A stretch of DNA of 40,441 nucleotides from an uncultured Lachnospiraceae bacterium (GCA_902799015.1 CADBZI010000012.1:1-40441); one strand, 5' to 3'; counted from the stretch's first letter, positions 27,006 through 37,565 are shown. The notes: generated by a model not told the origin, from the sequence alone. Numbers and translations are program-made.

Positions 27006-28043
27006 ATGAAAAAAGGTTTTGGAAACAGACTGTTTGTTGTTACCGCAGCGGCAGCCGCATCATTTCTGCTTCTTTCCGGATTTGATTCCACTCTGACGGT
27101 AGAAGATGTCAATGAGAAGACGAAGGAAGCACTGAGTACGATGAATGGATTCAGCGCGACCGTGAGCGGTGTCGCAGATGCCTCTATTGATGTCGCCGCA
27201 GACGGAGAGACACAGAGCCTTGCGATGAAGGGAGAACTGGATTATTCCGTTCAGATTACGGAAGAGCCCTTTGCACTGGCGGTAAGCGGAAGCATGGCTG
27301 GCGATGCCGCCGCAATGGGGGTGAGCGGAGGCCTTGAGATGGAGATGTATCTCGCGCAGCAGGAAGACGGCACCGGAATCGTTTATGTCCGTGTTCCGCA
27401 GGGAGAGGATACTGGCTGGCATGCAGCTGCGCTCGGCGCAGAGGACATGGAAAAGATGTCTGAGACTGTGAAAGCTTCCTTAAGGGGAGATAAAACAGCA
27501 GCGGCAGAGCAGCTTGGCATGGATCTTGATGCGATTAACGAGCAGATCCAGGCGAACGCGACACTTGCCCCGGAGGCAGTTAATGTAAACGGTGTGGATT
27601 GCTATGAGATCACGCAGTCGATTGACGGAGATACGCTGTTCAGTATCCTTTCGGAGGTTGTAGAAGCAATGCCGCAGGCAGGAATCGATTCGAATTCACT
27701 TTCCGCGTTCCAGATGTTGTTTAACGGCATTCAGGTGGATGCTGTTGCGGATGTCAGTGCCGCTGATTTCACTCCGGTCTATGCGGAACTCGATCTCGGA
27801 AACAGTGACTTCTCCATGATCGGACAGATGTTCGGCGCTATGGCGATTTCTTCTCAGGACGCGTCACAGACTCCGGAGATCAGTGTGAATGTCAATGCGC
27901 TTAAGCTTTCCATGAATTACGAAGAAGCGCCGGAGCAGATTGAGATTCCGGCGGATGCACTTGCTGCAGAGATTGAGACAACCATGTCTCTGTCGGATGC
28001 TGCCCAGGCTGTCGAGGAAGAGGCTGCGGAAGTGGCTGAGTGA
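27006..28043 (+). CDS. Secreted protein of unknown function, lipoprotein-like but without lipobox cysteine
   Basis: A 345-residue acidic protein with an N-terminal signal sequence (MKKGFGNRLF, then a hydrophobic run to about residue 25). The end of the signal reads L-L-L-S-G-F, where a lipoprotein would have L-L-S-G-C, so the lipid-anchor cysteine is missing. The rest is rich in alternating beta segments with methionine, Ala and acidic residues, and ends in an acidic helical tail (E-E-E-A-A-E-V-A-E). The general look is like LolA-fold or DUF6612-type lipoproteins of Clostridia, but this is uncertain. It has its own promoter and a terminator about 130 bases downstream, so it is probably monocistronic. 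Confidence 0.8.
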   Translation: MKKGFGNRLFVVTAAAAASFLLLSGFDSTLTVEDVNEKTKEALSTMNGFSATVSGVADASIDVAADGETQSLAMKGELDYSVQITEEPFALAVSGSMAGDAAAMGVSGGLEMEMYLAQQEDGTGIVYVRVPQGEDTGWHAAALGAEDMEKMSETVKASLRGDKTAAAEQLGMDLDAINEQIQANATLAPEAVNVNGVDCYEITQSIDGDTLFSILSEVVEAMPQAGIDSNSLSAFQMLFNGIQVDAVADVSAADFTPVYAELDLGNSDFSMIGQMFGAMAISSQDASQTPEISVNVNALKLSMNYEEAPEQIEIPADALAAEIETTMSLSDAAQAVEEEAAEVAE

Positions 28044-28176
28044 TTCCACATCCGGATCTGATGCAACGCAGCCGGGGGGGGGCTTCACCTCTATGTGTGG
28101 TGAGTGACAGATGGTTACTCAGCGGGGGTGTACCCGCCTCAGCAGGCAAGGAAAACAAACGATAAAAAAGAATAGC
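28044..28176 (+). other. Structured GC-rich 3' region of unknown role
   Basis: Between the stop at 28043 and the terminator there is a G9 run (28074-28082) and a row of short hairpins. One is formed by GAGTGAC and GTTACTC (with a G-U pair), and another by GCGGG and CCCGC. No reading frame with a ribosome site is seen. It could be a 3' UTR, a small RNA that uses the following terminator, or a degenerate riboswitch; I could not fit it to a known class. Confidence 0.3.
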
Positions 28177-28211
28177 AAAACTGCCGCGCCCCGTGCCGCG
28201 GCAGTTTTTTT
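28177..28211 (+). terminator. Intrinsic terminator
   Basis: AAAACTGCCGCG (28177-28188) pairs with CGCGGCAGTTTT (28197-28208) around an 8-base loop, and a seven-T run (28205-28211) ends it. This is a classical rho-independent terminator. Confidence 0.9.
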
Positions 28212-28264
28212 GGCCGAAAATATTTCGAAATATCCGAGAAAAACAGGAAAAAACGAAAAAATTA

Positions 28265-28293
28265 TGGACATATAGACATGTTCATACTATGAT
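28265..28293 (+). promoter_or_regulatory. SigA promoter of the alanine/glycine symporter gene
   Basis: TGGACA (28265-28270), a 17-base spacer and TATGAT (28288-28293). It lies after the terminator and 46 bases before the symporter ATG, so that gene is independently transcribed. Confidence 0.7.
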
Positions 28294-28339
28294 TAACGGA
28301 AATGGCGTTTGACCAAATTATTTTTTGGAGGCACGAAGT

Positions 28340-29758
28340 ATGGAGAAGGTAACTGCTTTTATTGACTCAATGGATAGCTTTGTCTGGGGATGGTGGATGA
28401 TAATTCTGCTTCTCGGAACGCATGTATTCATGACGATCCGTACCGGTTTCATCCAGAGAAGAACCATCAGCAAAGGGATCAAGCTTTCTGTTACGAAAGA
28501 TCCGGATGCAGAAGGTGAGGTTTCCTCCTTTGGCGCTCTGACAACTGCATTGGCGGCGACGATCGGAACCGGAAATATCATCGGCGTGGGCACAGCCATT
28601 GCGCTCGGCGGACCGGGTGCTGTTCTGTGGTGCTGGCTGACCGGTGTATTCGGAATCGCGACAAAGTATGCGGAATCTCTGATCGCTGTAAAGTACAGAG
28701 TGAAGACAAAGGACGGCCGTATGCAGGGCGGCGCCATGTATGCCCTTGAAAGAGGCCTGAATATGAAGTGGCTTGGCGTTATATTTGCACTGTTCGGAGG
28801 ATTCGCATCCTTTGGAATCGGGTGCGCGACACAGGTCAATGCGATCGCTACGGTTGCGGAAGAGAACTTCCATTGCCCGGCATGGGTTGTTGGAGTAGTG
28901 GTAGGAATCCTGGTTGCGATCGTGATCTTCGGCGGTATCAAGTCAATCGCCAGTGTCTGCGAGCGTCTTGTTCCGTTCATGGCGATCTTTTATGTAATCG
29001 GATGCATCATCATCCTCTGCATCAACTATGATTTCATCCTTCCGGCAATTCAGGCGATCTTATCACTGGCCTTTACGAAGGGTGCCGTAGCCGGCGGACT
29101 TGTCGGCGGCGGAATCCGTGCGGCGATCCAGTATGGTGTGGCCCGCGGCCTGTTCTCCAATGAATCCGGTATGGGTTCTGCACCTATTGCTGCAGCAGCC
29201 GCGCAGTCAAGGAATCCGGTTCGTCAGGCGCTGATTGCTTCCACCGGAACCTTCTGGGATACGGTTGTGGTATGTCTGATGACAGGCCTTGTTCTTGTCA
29301 GCTCAATTATGAAGAATCCGAATATTGATGTGAGCAAGATTGATAATGGCGGCAAGCTGACCAGCCTTGCGTTCGGACAGATTCCCTATGTCGGGCCGAT
29401 TCTGCTTACGATCGGCATTATCACATTTGCATTTTCCACGGTGCTTGGCTGGGCGTATTATGGAGAGCGCTGTGTAGAATACATCGGGGGAAGAAAGGTT
29501 CTGGTCGGATACCGCTGCCTGTATATCGCGGTTGCGGTCATTGCTCCCATTTCGGCACTGAATCTGGTATGGACGGTTGCGGATATTCTGAATGCCCTGA
29601 TGAGTATTCCGAACCTTGTGGCGGTTCTGCTTCTGTCCAATGTCATTGTGAAGGATACGAAACGGTTCATCAATGATCTGGATGGATGGGATGATACGCC
29701 GATCCCGGTTGTGGGAGAAGACGGCATCCCGAACCAGGACATTACCTTGATGAAATAA
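28340..29758 (+). CDS. Sodium:alanine/glycine symporter (AGCS family)
   Basis: A 472-residue membrane protein with about ten or more helices. I-G-T-G-N-I-I-G-V-G-T-A-I-A-L-G-G-P-G-A is the AGCS signature in the first third, followed by F-S-N-E-S-G-M-G-S-A-P-I-A-A-A in the middle. It couples Na+ (or H+) to uptake of alanine or glycine. TTTTGGAGG precedes the ATG at 28340; a TTG at 28325 falls within that ribosome site. Its promoter lies just upstream and no partner gene is adjacent. Confidence 0.94.
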   Translation: MEKVTAFIDSMDSFVWGWWMIILLLGTHVFMTIRTGFIQRRTISKGIKLSVTKDPDAEGEVSSFGALTTALAATIGTGNIIGVGTAIALGGPGAVLWCWLTGVFGIATKYAESLIAVKYRVKTKDGRMQGGAMYALERGLNMKWLGVIFALFGGFASFGIGCATQVNAIATVAEENFHCPAWVVGVVVGILVAIVIFGGIKSIASVCERLVPFMAIFYVIGCIIILCINYDFILPAIQAILSLAFTKGAVAGGLVGGGIRAAIQYGVARGLFSNESGMGSAPIAAAAAQSRNPVRQALIASTGTFWDTVVVCLMTGLVLVSSIMKNPNIDVSKIDNGGKLTSLAFGQIPYVGPILLTIGIITFAFSTVLGWAYYGERCVEYIGGRKVLVGYRCLYIAVAVIAPISALNLVWTVADILNALMSIPNLVAVLLLSNVIVKDTKRFINDLDGWDDTPIPVVGEDGIPNQDITLMK

Positions 29759-29887
29759 AAGACGAACCAGCGAAGTGCAATGCCTGACAGACCGGCTTCA
29801 CTTTGTAATCAGATAAAAGCTTCTCAAAGAGAGGTTTCAACGGGCCGGGCACTGCGTCCGGCCTGCGTGCTGCAAATAGCCGGATTG

Positions 29888-29916
29888 TTGAACATTTTTG
29901 TGCAATAGAGTATGAT
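29888..29916 (+). promoter_or_regulatory. SigA promoter of the sigma factor gene
   Basis: TTGAAC (29888-29893), a 17-base spacer and TATGAT (29911-29916), 82 bases before the ATG. It is a near-consensus match, compatible with autoregulation by the primary sigma factor. Confidence 0.7.
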
Positions 29917-29997
29917 GACAAAATGACTTATTGTCCTCCATACAGACCGTGGCTATGAGAAGCGGATGCAGGAAGGACCCTATCAGAAGAGGTGTGT

Positions 29998-31131
29998 ATG
30001 AATACAGAAAACACTTCCGCCGTGGAATTGACAGATCGGGAAAAAGAACTGAGAGAACGAGTCGATTCGCTTGTCAGGGAAGCCAAAAAGGAGCATGGCC
30101 AGCTGAGCTTTCAGGAAGTAGCGGATTCTTTGGATGATCTGAACATGACCGACCGGGAATTCGATCATGCCCTGGATCTTCTTTCCACCCAGGGGATTGA
30201 GATTCTTCTTTCTTCCGGAGAGGAGGAGAATCTGCTCGAGGATGAGGAGGAAGAGGATCCTGATGAGGAGATCATTCTGGCGGATGGGATCCGGGATGCT
30301 GATACCGGAAATATCACAGACCCGATCCATATGTATCTGAAAGAGATCGGACAGGTGCCCTTGCTGACGCCGGAGCAGGAGATTGAACTGGCAAAGCGCG
30401 TCGAAGAAGGAGATCAGGAAGCAAAAAGAAAGCTGGAGGAAGCGAATCTGCGGCTGGTTGTTTCGATCGCGAAGCACTATACCGGGCACGGAATGAGCTT
30501 GATGGATCTGATCCAGGAGGGAAGTCTGGGCCTGATTCGTGCAGTGGAAAAGTATGATTATAAGAAGGGGTTTCGCTTCTCGACTTACGCGACATGGTGG
30601 ATTCGTCAGTCGATTACGCGCGCGATTGCCGATCAGGGCCGTACCATCCGGATTCCGGTTCATATGGTAGAGAACATCAATAAGGTGAACCGGTCTGCCC
30701 GTGATCTGGTGCAGAGGCTCGGAAGAGATCCTACTGCGGAGGAGCTTTCAAAGGAAACCCATATGCCGTTGGAGCGTATTCGTGAGATTCAGCGGATTTC
30801 CCGGGAACCCGTGTCCATGGAGACACCGGTCGGAGATGAGGAAGACAGTTCTCTGGGAGATTTTATCCGGGATGATATGACACCGCATCCCGCGGATGAG
30901 GCTGCGCGCACAATGCTCAGGGAACAGATCAGGGAGATTCTTTCTGACCTGACCGAGCGGGAACAGCAGGTACTTCGTCTTCGGTACGGATTGGATGATG
31001 ACCGCTCGCGAACCTTGGAGGAAGTAGGCAGACAGCTGAATGTGACACGCGAACGCATTCGGCAGATTGAAGCAAAAGCGCTCAGGAAGCTGAAGCGCAA
31101 AAATATCAGAATGAGAGATTATCTGGAATAA
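29998..31131 (+). CDS. rpoD: RNA polymerase primary-type sigma-70 factor
   Basis: A 377-residue sigma factor with all group 1/2 regions. A region 1.1-like N-terminus (about 1-70) is followed by a very acidic linker (75-95). Region 1.2 starts at [10 protein letters not shown]. Region 2 contains [18 protein letters not shown] (194-211). Region 3 follows, and region 4 ends with [17 protein letters not shown]. It directs core polymerase to TTGACA/TATAAT promoters. A GTG at 29992 is an alternative start. The usual dnaG neighbour is absent, so it could be either the primary factor or a close group 2 paralogue. Confidence 0.92.
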   Translation: MNTENTSAVELTDREKELRERVDSLVREAKKEHGQLSFQEVADSLDDLNMTDREFDHALDLLSTQGIEILLSSGEEENLLEDEEEEDPDEEIILADGIRDADTGNITDPIHMYLKEIGQVPLLTPEQEIELAKRVEEGDQEAKRKLEEANLRLVVSIAKHYTGHGMSLMDLIQEGSLGLIRAVEKYDYKKGFRFSTYATWWIRQSITRAIADQGRTIRIPVHMVENINKVNRSARDLVQRLGRDPTAEELSKETHMPLERIREIQRISREPVSMETPVGDEEDSSLGDFIRDDMTPHPADEAARTMLREQIREILSDLTEREQQVLRLRYGLDDDRSRTLEEVGRQLNVTRERIRQIEAKALRKLKRKNIRMRDYLE

Positions 31132-31210
31132 TCACTTTTGCGGTGCACTCTGACTGCTGCCAGGGACAGGCGTCTGAACCGCGGCAGCTTGAAAAGGGGG
31201 AGAGGAGCAG

Positions 31211-32965
31211 ATGAAAAGAAGAAGTAGTGCATACGGACGATTGCTGCCTGGGCTGCTGGCAGTGATGATGATTCTTTTGACAGTGGGCAGTGTTCAGGCA
31301 GCCGAGTTTCAATATCCCTATCCGAATGCAACGTCAAAGAAAGGGCTGTATGTGTGTCCCGGGATGGAAGAAGACGCCATTGAACTGGGGGTCCAGCATG
31401 CGACCATCAATCTGAGTGTAGGAGATTTTATGCCGTCTGCGGCCTACCGGAATAAAACGCACTGTATTCCCTTTGAATATGAGGGGACAACTTACTGGTT
31501 CGCGAAAAATGCGATGGCGCAGTACGATTCGGAAATGAACCGGCTCGCAAGCGGAAATGTACTTGTGACAGCGATTCTGCTTCTGCCGCACCGCATGGAT
31601 GATATGAAATACCTGATCTACCCGCCTGCGTACAAAAAGGAAGCGAACTATTATCAGTGGAATATGACTGATCCGAGAGCGGTCAGGGCACTCAAGGCAA
31701 TTGTAACCTTCTTCCAGAAACGGTACAGTGGCCCATCCGGCCCGCGGATCGTGGGATGGATTGTCGGAAATGAAGTGAATAATTCCCGCGTCTGGAACTG
31801 GGCAGGTTATATCGGCATGAATGCATACATGGAACTGTATGCTGCCCAGGTCGCAGAGGTATACCATGCCGCCAGAAGCGTATATGCAAATGCGCGCATC
31901 TATATGTGCCTGGATCACTACTGGTCTGCAGGAAACGGAAGCTACTGGTATGCCGGAAAGGATATTCTGACCCGCTTTGCAGCCTGCATGGCGGCGAGAG
32001 GACTTGGCGGCGGCACATGGTGTATTGCCTATCATCCTTATAATATCAGTGAGAAAGAGCCGAATATCATGAGTGATAGTGCGGCGGTGACCAATGACGT
32101 CAATTCGCGCATTATCACCATGAAGAACCTGAAGGTGTTCACAAACTTTGTCCGGAGCCATTATACTGCAGGCTGCAGAGTGATTCTGAGTGAGCAGGGA
32201 TATTCTTCCGTAACATCCGGCAGAAATACTTCCGAGGAGCAGGCGAAAAATGTCGCGCTTGCGTATTACATTGCCCAGCAGAATGACATGGTGGATTCCC
32301 TGATCCTGCACAGACAGGTTGATCACACCGGGGAAGGCGAGAAATACGGCCTGTATACCAGCTGGGGCGGAGAAAATGCCGCTTATCAGAAAGCTTCCTG
32401 GCTTGCCTACAAGTATGCGGACACGACAAAAGTCAACAAGTATACCAAGTACGCCGCGAAGCAGGCGAAGAAGGTCAGCGGAAAGAAGGTCAAAAAGCTT
32501 CTGACCGTTAAGAACGGAAAACTGAAACGGATACAGAACGGCGCATGGTCCATGTACTTTACCAACAATTTTGTGCCGTTTGGCGCAGTATCTGATTTTA
32601 AGGCCGGAAATGGGGTCTACACGCTGACACATGACTATTCGAGAAACCAGAATGTCCCATGGGGCATGATCCGCAACGGCGCAATCAACTGCAAAAAGAA
32701 GAAGAAATTCGGATTCGGAATCTATGTAAACGGCTCTCTGAGCGGCTCGGCAACGGTATATCTCCGACTCTGGGCCGGAGACAGGAACTATTTTGACGCT
32801 TCCACGGTAGTGCCGTGCGGTGTTCAGAATTATCTGATGGCGAATCTGAAAAAATGGAAAGCCCGTGGCAGAATTACACGTGTTGAGATTCTGATCCGTC
32901 CGTCCAGAGCGGGATGGACCGGCAACACCTCCGCGCAGATCTTTTCGGTTGGAATCAGAAAGTAG
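31211..32965 (+). CDS. Secreted DUF5722-type glycoside-hydrolase-like protein
   Basis: A 584-residue exported protein: signal peptide (MKRRSSAYGR, hydrophobic run, cleavage near QAA at 29-31) and a TIM-barrel-like domain to about residue 430. W-I-V-G-N-E-V-N at 183-190 offers Asn187-Glu188 as the acid/base pair, and I-L-S-E-Q-G-Y at 325-331 offers Glu328 as nucleophile, the pattern of clan GH-A. A lysine-rich linker (about 440-470) leads to a beta-sandwich-like C-terminal domain, perhaps carbohydrate binding. I assign it to DUF5722 from overall pattern; the substrate is unknown. GGGGGAGAGGAG precedes the ATG. The next gene begins 4 bases after the stop. Confidence 0.75.
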   Translation: MKRRSSAYGRLLPGLLAVMMILLTVGSVQAAEFQYPYPNATSKKGLYVCPGMEEDAIELGVQHATINLSVGDFMPSAAYRNKTHCIPFEYEGTTYWFAKNAMAQYDSEMNRLASGNVLVTAILLLPHRMDDMKYLIYPPAYKKEANYYQWNMTDPRAVRALKAIVTFFQKRYSGPSGPRIVGWIVGNEVNNSRVWNWAGYIGMNAYMELYAAQVAEVYHAARSVYANARIYMCLDHYWSAGNGSYWYAGKDILTRFAACMAARGLGGGTWCIAYHPYNISEKEPNIMSDSAAVTNDVNSRIITMKNLKVFTNFVRSHYTAGCRVILSEQGYSSVTSGRNTSEEQAKNVALAYYIAQQNDMVDSLILHRQVDHTGEGEKYGLYTSWGGENAAYQKASWLAYKYADTTKVNKYTKYAAKQAKKVSGKKVKKLLTVKNGKLKRIQNGAWSMYFTNNFVPFGAVSDFKAGNGVYTLTHDYSRNQNVPWGMIRNGAINCKKKKKFGFGIYVNGSLSGSATVYLRLWAGDRNYFDASTVVPCGVQNYLMANLKKWKARGRITRVEILIRPSRAGWTGNTSAQIFSVGIRK

Positions 32966-32969
32966 AAGA

Positions 32970-34133
32970 ATGAAACGACAGGATATCATAGAGATCTTCG
33001 GATCCGGAATCCGTGAAATGGCTTACGAGCTGTGCACGAGGGCGGGTCTGAAAGAGATGATCCGGGCCGGCTGCCCAGGACGCGATCCGCTGATCGCATT
33101 GAAGCCGAATCTGGTAGGGCCGATCCCGGCGGAAGAAGGAGCAACCACACATCCCGAAATTGTGGAAGGCGTCGTGTCGTATCTGAAAGACAGCGGGTTT
33201 TCGAACCTTTCGGTGATGGAAAGCTCGTGGGTCGGGGATAAGACGACAGATGCGCTGCTTGTGACAGGGTTTGGCGATCTGTGTAAAAGGCTGGGAGTAC
33301 CTTTTTACGATCTGCAGTCTGATAAAGGGATTCCGGTGGATTGTGCAGGTATGCGCATTAATATCTGCGCAAAGGTGCTGAAGGTGGATTATCTGATCAA
33401 TCTCCCTGTGATGAAGGGACATTGCCAGACCCGGATGACCTGTGCGCTGAAGAATCTGAAGGGATGCATTCCGGCCTCGGAGAAGAGACGGTTCCACAGA
33501 ATGGGATTGCATGAACCGATCGGACACCTGGGCGCAGGCCTGAAGCAGGACTTTATTCTGGCTGATGCGATCTGTCCGGATCTTACATTTGAGGATGGAG
33601 GGAATCCTGTTCCGATGGACCGCATGCTGTGCGCTGTGGACCCGGTGCTTCTGGATGCATATGCCTGCAGCCTGATGGGACTGGAAGAAGAATCCGTACC
33701 GTATATCCGGATTGCGCAGGAGTGCGGAGCCGGCGAGCGGGATCTGTCCAAAGCACATATCACGCGTTTTCTGGAAAAGGAAGAAGCGGGAAACCGTATC
33801 TATACACAGACCGAACTGCTTCCGGATGAACCGCGCGGGGATTATCACCATGTCATGAAGGTCAAGGAAGTGGTCAGCGAGCTGGATTCGTGTTCTGCCT
33901 GTTACGGAACGCTGGTTCCGGTTTTACATCGTCTCGAGCAGGAAGGCCTTCTGGAGAAGCTTCCGGGGACACTGTGCATCGGGCAGGGATACCGTGGAAA
34001 AAAAGGGAAGATTGGGATCGGGAGCTGTACATCGGGATTTGATACATCACTGGCCGGATGCCCGCCGACCGCCGCGCAGATGGATGAATTCCTGCGGAGC
34101 CTGATTCGGAAAAGACAGATGTCAGGCGGCTGA
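32970..34133 (+). CDS. DUF362 family protein
   Basis: A 387-residue protein of the DUF362 family. L-I-A-L-K-P-N-L-V near residue 40 and N-L-P-V-M-K-G-H-C-Q-T-R-M-T-C-A-L-K-N-L are family signatures, as is D-P-V-L-L-D-A-Y-A-C. Some DUF362 proteins carry 4Fe-4S ferredoxin domains; here Cys residues occur in the C-terminal third (S-C-S-A-C-Y-G and G-S-C-T-S-G) but not as a clear CxxCxxC motif. The biochemical role is unknown. It is translated almost directly after the DUF5722 gene, so the two are co-expressed. The frame is open from 32949, but that start lies inside the previous gene. Confidence 0.82.
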   Translation: MKRQDIIEIFGSGIREMAYELCTRAGLKEMIRAGCPGRDPLIALKPNLVGPIPAEEGATTHPEIVEGVVSYLKDSGFSNLSVMESSWVGDKTTDALLVTGFGDLCKRLGVPFYDLQSDKGIPVDCAGMRINICAKVLKVDYLINLPVMKGHCQTRMTCALKNLKGCIPASEKRRFHRMGLHEPIGHLGAGLKQDFILADAICPDLTFEDGGNPVPMDRMLCAVDPVLLDAYACSLMGLEEESVPYIRIAQECGAGERDLSKAHITRFLEKEEAGNRIYTQTELLPDEPRGDYHHVMKVKEVVSELDSCSACYGTLVPVLHRLEQEGLLEKLPGTLCIGQGYRGKKGKIGIGSCTSGFDTSLAGCPPTAAQMDEFLRSLIRKRQMSGG

Positions 34134-34145
34134 TTTGGGCGAAAC

Positions 34146-34174
34146 TTGACGGATGCAGTATGCAAGCTTATAAT
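34146..34174 (+). promoter_or_regulatory. SigA promoter of the amidase gene
   Basis: TTGACG (34146-34151), a 17-base spacer and a perfect TATAAT (34169-34174), 45 bases before the ATG at 34220. One of the strongest promoter matches in the window. Confidence 0.8.
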
Positions 34175-34219
34175 GAACGCGACTGCCAAAATGTTACAAT
34201 ATTGTTACGGGAGCTGAGA

Positions 34220-35779
34220 ATGACTTACTGGAGCAAGATCAGATCAAAAAAAGCGGTGCTGTTGAGCCTTATGATCCTCACAGCGCTGTTTTTTGCGTTT
34301 CCGGCATTCGCCGGGTGGAATGTTGCTAACAGAAAGAATGTTACTTATACGGATCCGTCAGGAGTGCCGGTTACCGGACTGCATACCATTGAGGGGCGGA
34401 CTTACTATTTTAATGCCAGAGGAGTCCTTCAGACCGGATGGGTACAGATGCCGGAGGGCATCCGTTATTTCCAGCCGGTTGGCAGAGCAGGCGCTGCACT
34501 CGGCGCGATGGTTTCGGGCGGAGTGGTAAGGATCAATAAAGCAACGTATGGATTCGATGAGAACGGACTTCTGCTGACCGGATTCCAGACCTTCGAGACG
34601 GGGAGCTACTTTTTCCGGCTCGGCGGGAAACCGGGTGTCCGGGGAATGGCGATCACAGGGAAGTTCAGAAATCTGCCGGATGGACGCAGAGCTTATTTCC
34701 TGCCGAATGGACTTATGGCTGTCAACCGGTGGGTCAACGGACATAAGAGCTTTGTGGACGAGACCGGAAATATGATCCGCAGTACGATCACGGATGACGG
34801 TTATGTCATTAAAGCGAATGGCAAAGTCAAGAAAAAACTGAAAAAAAGCGCGTTTGCCAGAGTAGGAGGCAACTGGTACTTTTTCCGGAAAGGTCAGGGC
34901 CTTCTGAAGAGTCAGGTATTTGTATTTAAGGGCAGCCGTTATTACGTTGACGAAGACGGGATACGCCAGACGGGATGGATCTCATGGGAAGGCCATGAGT
35001 ATTATTTCGAGGCGGATGGAAAAGCGGCTACCGGACAGAAAACAATTGACGGAGAAGTCTATTCCTTTAACGAAGAAGGTCAGCTGGACGGGTCAGACAT
35101 TGCCACCGGTACGATGTCAACGACGGGAAAGGCAAGCATACTGATTCTTTGCGGGCACGGGCAGGGCGACAGCGGTGCTGTCGGCTGTAATGGTACCTAT
35201 AAAGAAGCAAACTGTACAAGAGACTTCGGAAAGAGAATCTATGATGCGCTTCTGAATACAAACAGTGTGAATGTACAGCTGTTTAATACGAACTATGATA
35301 TGTACCAGCAGATGAAGGCTACGGTCGGATCCGTTGGTTCCTTCTCCGGCAACGGGAATAAGCGCAGAAAGGTTCTGGCGGCGGTCCGGAAGAATTCGAA
35401 AATACCGGATGTAACAAAGTTTGACTTTGTTCTTGAAGTCCACTTTAATGCGACCGGCACTAACGCGAAAGATCCGGGCGGAGACGGCTCCAAGAAAGGA
35501 ACCGGAACCTATGTCAATTCGCATAAGAGCGCTGCCAACAGAAAGATTGACAGAAAGATTATTTCCGCGCTGAATGGAGTGGGACTGAATACCTGGGGCA
35601 GCGGCGTATACGGATCGCCCGATCTTCTGAACGCGAAGGTTTTCACCGAACTTGGAATTAACTATACGCTTCTGGAGACCTGCTTCATCGATGATAAGGA
35701 TGATATGAAGTTCTATATGAGGAATCGTGATGATATGGCTGAGGCTGTCGCGAATGCAATTGTAGGATATTTCAAGTAA
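34220..35779 (+). CDS. Secreted N-acetylmuramoyl-L-alanine amidase with cell-wall-binding repeats
   Basis: A 519-residue exported protein with a signal peptide (to about FAG at 30-32). About six aromatic/glycine-rich choline- or cell-wall-binding-type repeats lie between 45 and 290 (for example R-T-Y-Y-F-N-A-R-G-V-L-Q-T-G-W). An Amidase_3 domain runs from about 305 to the end. Zinc and catalytic residues are visible: His313 (C-G-H-G-Q-G-D-S-G-A), Glu329 (K-E-A-N), His408 (E-V-H-F-N-A) and Glu486 (L-L-E-T-C-F-I-D). It cleaves the bond between muramic acid and the stem peptide. A longer frame from 34160 starts inside the promoter and is rejected. ilvN follows after about 15 bases. Confidence 0.92.
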   Translation: MTYWSKIRSKKAVLLSLMILTALFFAFPAFAGWNVANRKNVTYTDPSGVPVTGLHTIEGRTYYFNARGVLQTGWVQMPEGIRYFQPVGRAGAALGAMVSGGVVRINKATYGFDENGLLLTGFQTFETGSYFFRLGGKPGVRGMAITGKFRNLPDGRRAYFLPNGLMAVNRWVNGHKSFVDETGNMIRSTITDDGYVIKANGKVKKKLKKSAFARVGGNWYFFRKGQGLLKSQVFVFKGSRYYVDEDGIRQTGWISWEGHEYYFEADGKAATGQKTIDGEVYSFNEEGQLDGSDIATGTMSTTGKASILILCGHGQGDSGAVGCNGTYKEANCTRDFGKRIYDALLNTNSVNVQLFNTNYDMYQQMKATVGSVGSFSGNGNKRRKVLAAVRKNSKIPDVTKFDFVLEVHFNATGTNAKDPGGDGSKKGTGTYVNSHKSAANRKIDRKIISALNGVGLNTWGSGVYGSPDLLNAKVFTELGINYTLLETCFIDDKDDMKFYMRNRDDMAEAVANAIVGYFK

Positions 35780-35794
35780 TCCGGAAAGCAGAGG

Positions 35795-37382
<1,588 letters not shown>

Positions 37383-37387
37383 ACAGA

Positions 37388-37447
37388 GCCCGCGAAGCGG
37401 GCATCGGTTCATGAGCAAGCAGCGAAGCGGATTGCGAGTGTCCGCTT
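37388..37447 (+). repeat. Two short palindromes sharing a GCGAAGCGG core
   Basis: GCCCGC-GAA-GCGGGC (37388-37402) and AAGCGGA...TCCGCTT (37425-37447, 9-base loop) follow the ilvC stop. Both contain GCGAAGCGG, 30 bases apart (37392-37400 and 37422-37430). This looks like an intergenic repeat unit, possibly dispersed through the genome. Confidence 0.5.
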
Positions 37448-37477
37448 TACTCCAGGACCAGCGTCCCCGGAAACAAA

Positions 37478-37516
37478 AGAACCCGGCCGACAGATTGATC
37501 TGTCAGGCCAGGTTCT
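37478..37516 (+). terminator. Terminator-like hairpin between ilvC and leuC
   Basis: AGAACC (37478-37483) and GGTTCT (37511-37516) form the base, GGCC pairs with GGCC, and GACAG with CTGTC at the tip around a 6-base loop; small mismatches lie between. CTTTATTTG follows. It would end the ilvC transcript; a leuC promoter comes right after. Confidence 0.7.
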
Positions 37517-37565
37517 CTTTATTTGTAAGCAGGAGCAGGGAGAGAAGAGGGTGAAGCGATTTATC

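Noticed and set aside
28044..28340. Glycine riboswitch upstream of the alanine/glycine symporter
   Set aside because: Only a short tail resembles the class, the conserved core is absent, and a SigA-like promoter lies between the terminator and the gene.
29843..29863. GGCCGG/CCGGCC hairpin after the symporter gene as its terminator
   Set aside because: Only a six-bp stem, 85 bases after the stop and without a T-run; too weak to call.
31334..32989. Long minus-strand open frame (551 codons) opposite the DUF5722 gene
   Set aside because: It is the antisense shadow of a convincing secreted protein, has no ribosome site or family signature, and its composition (Arg, His, Ile, Ser-rich) is typical of antisense frames.
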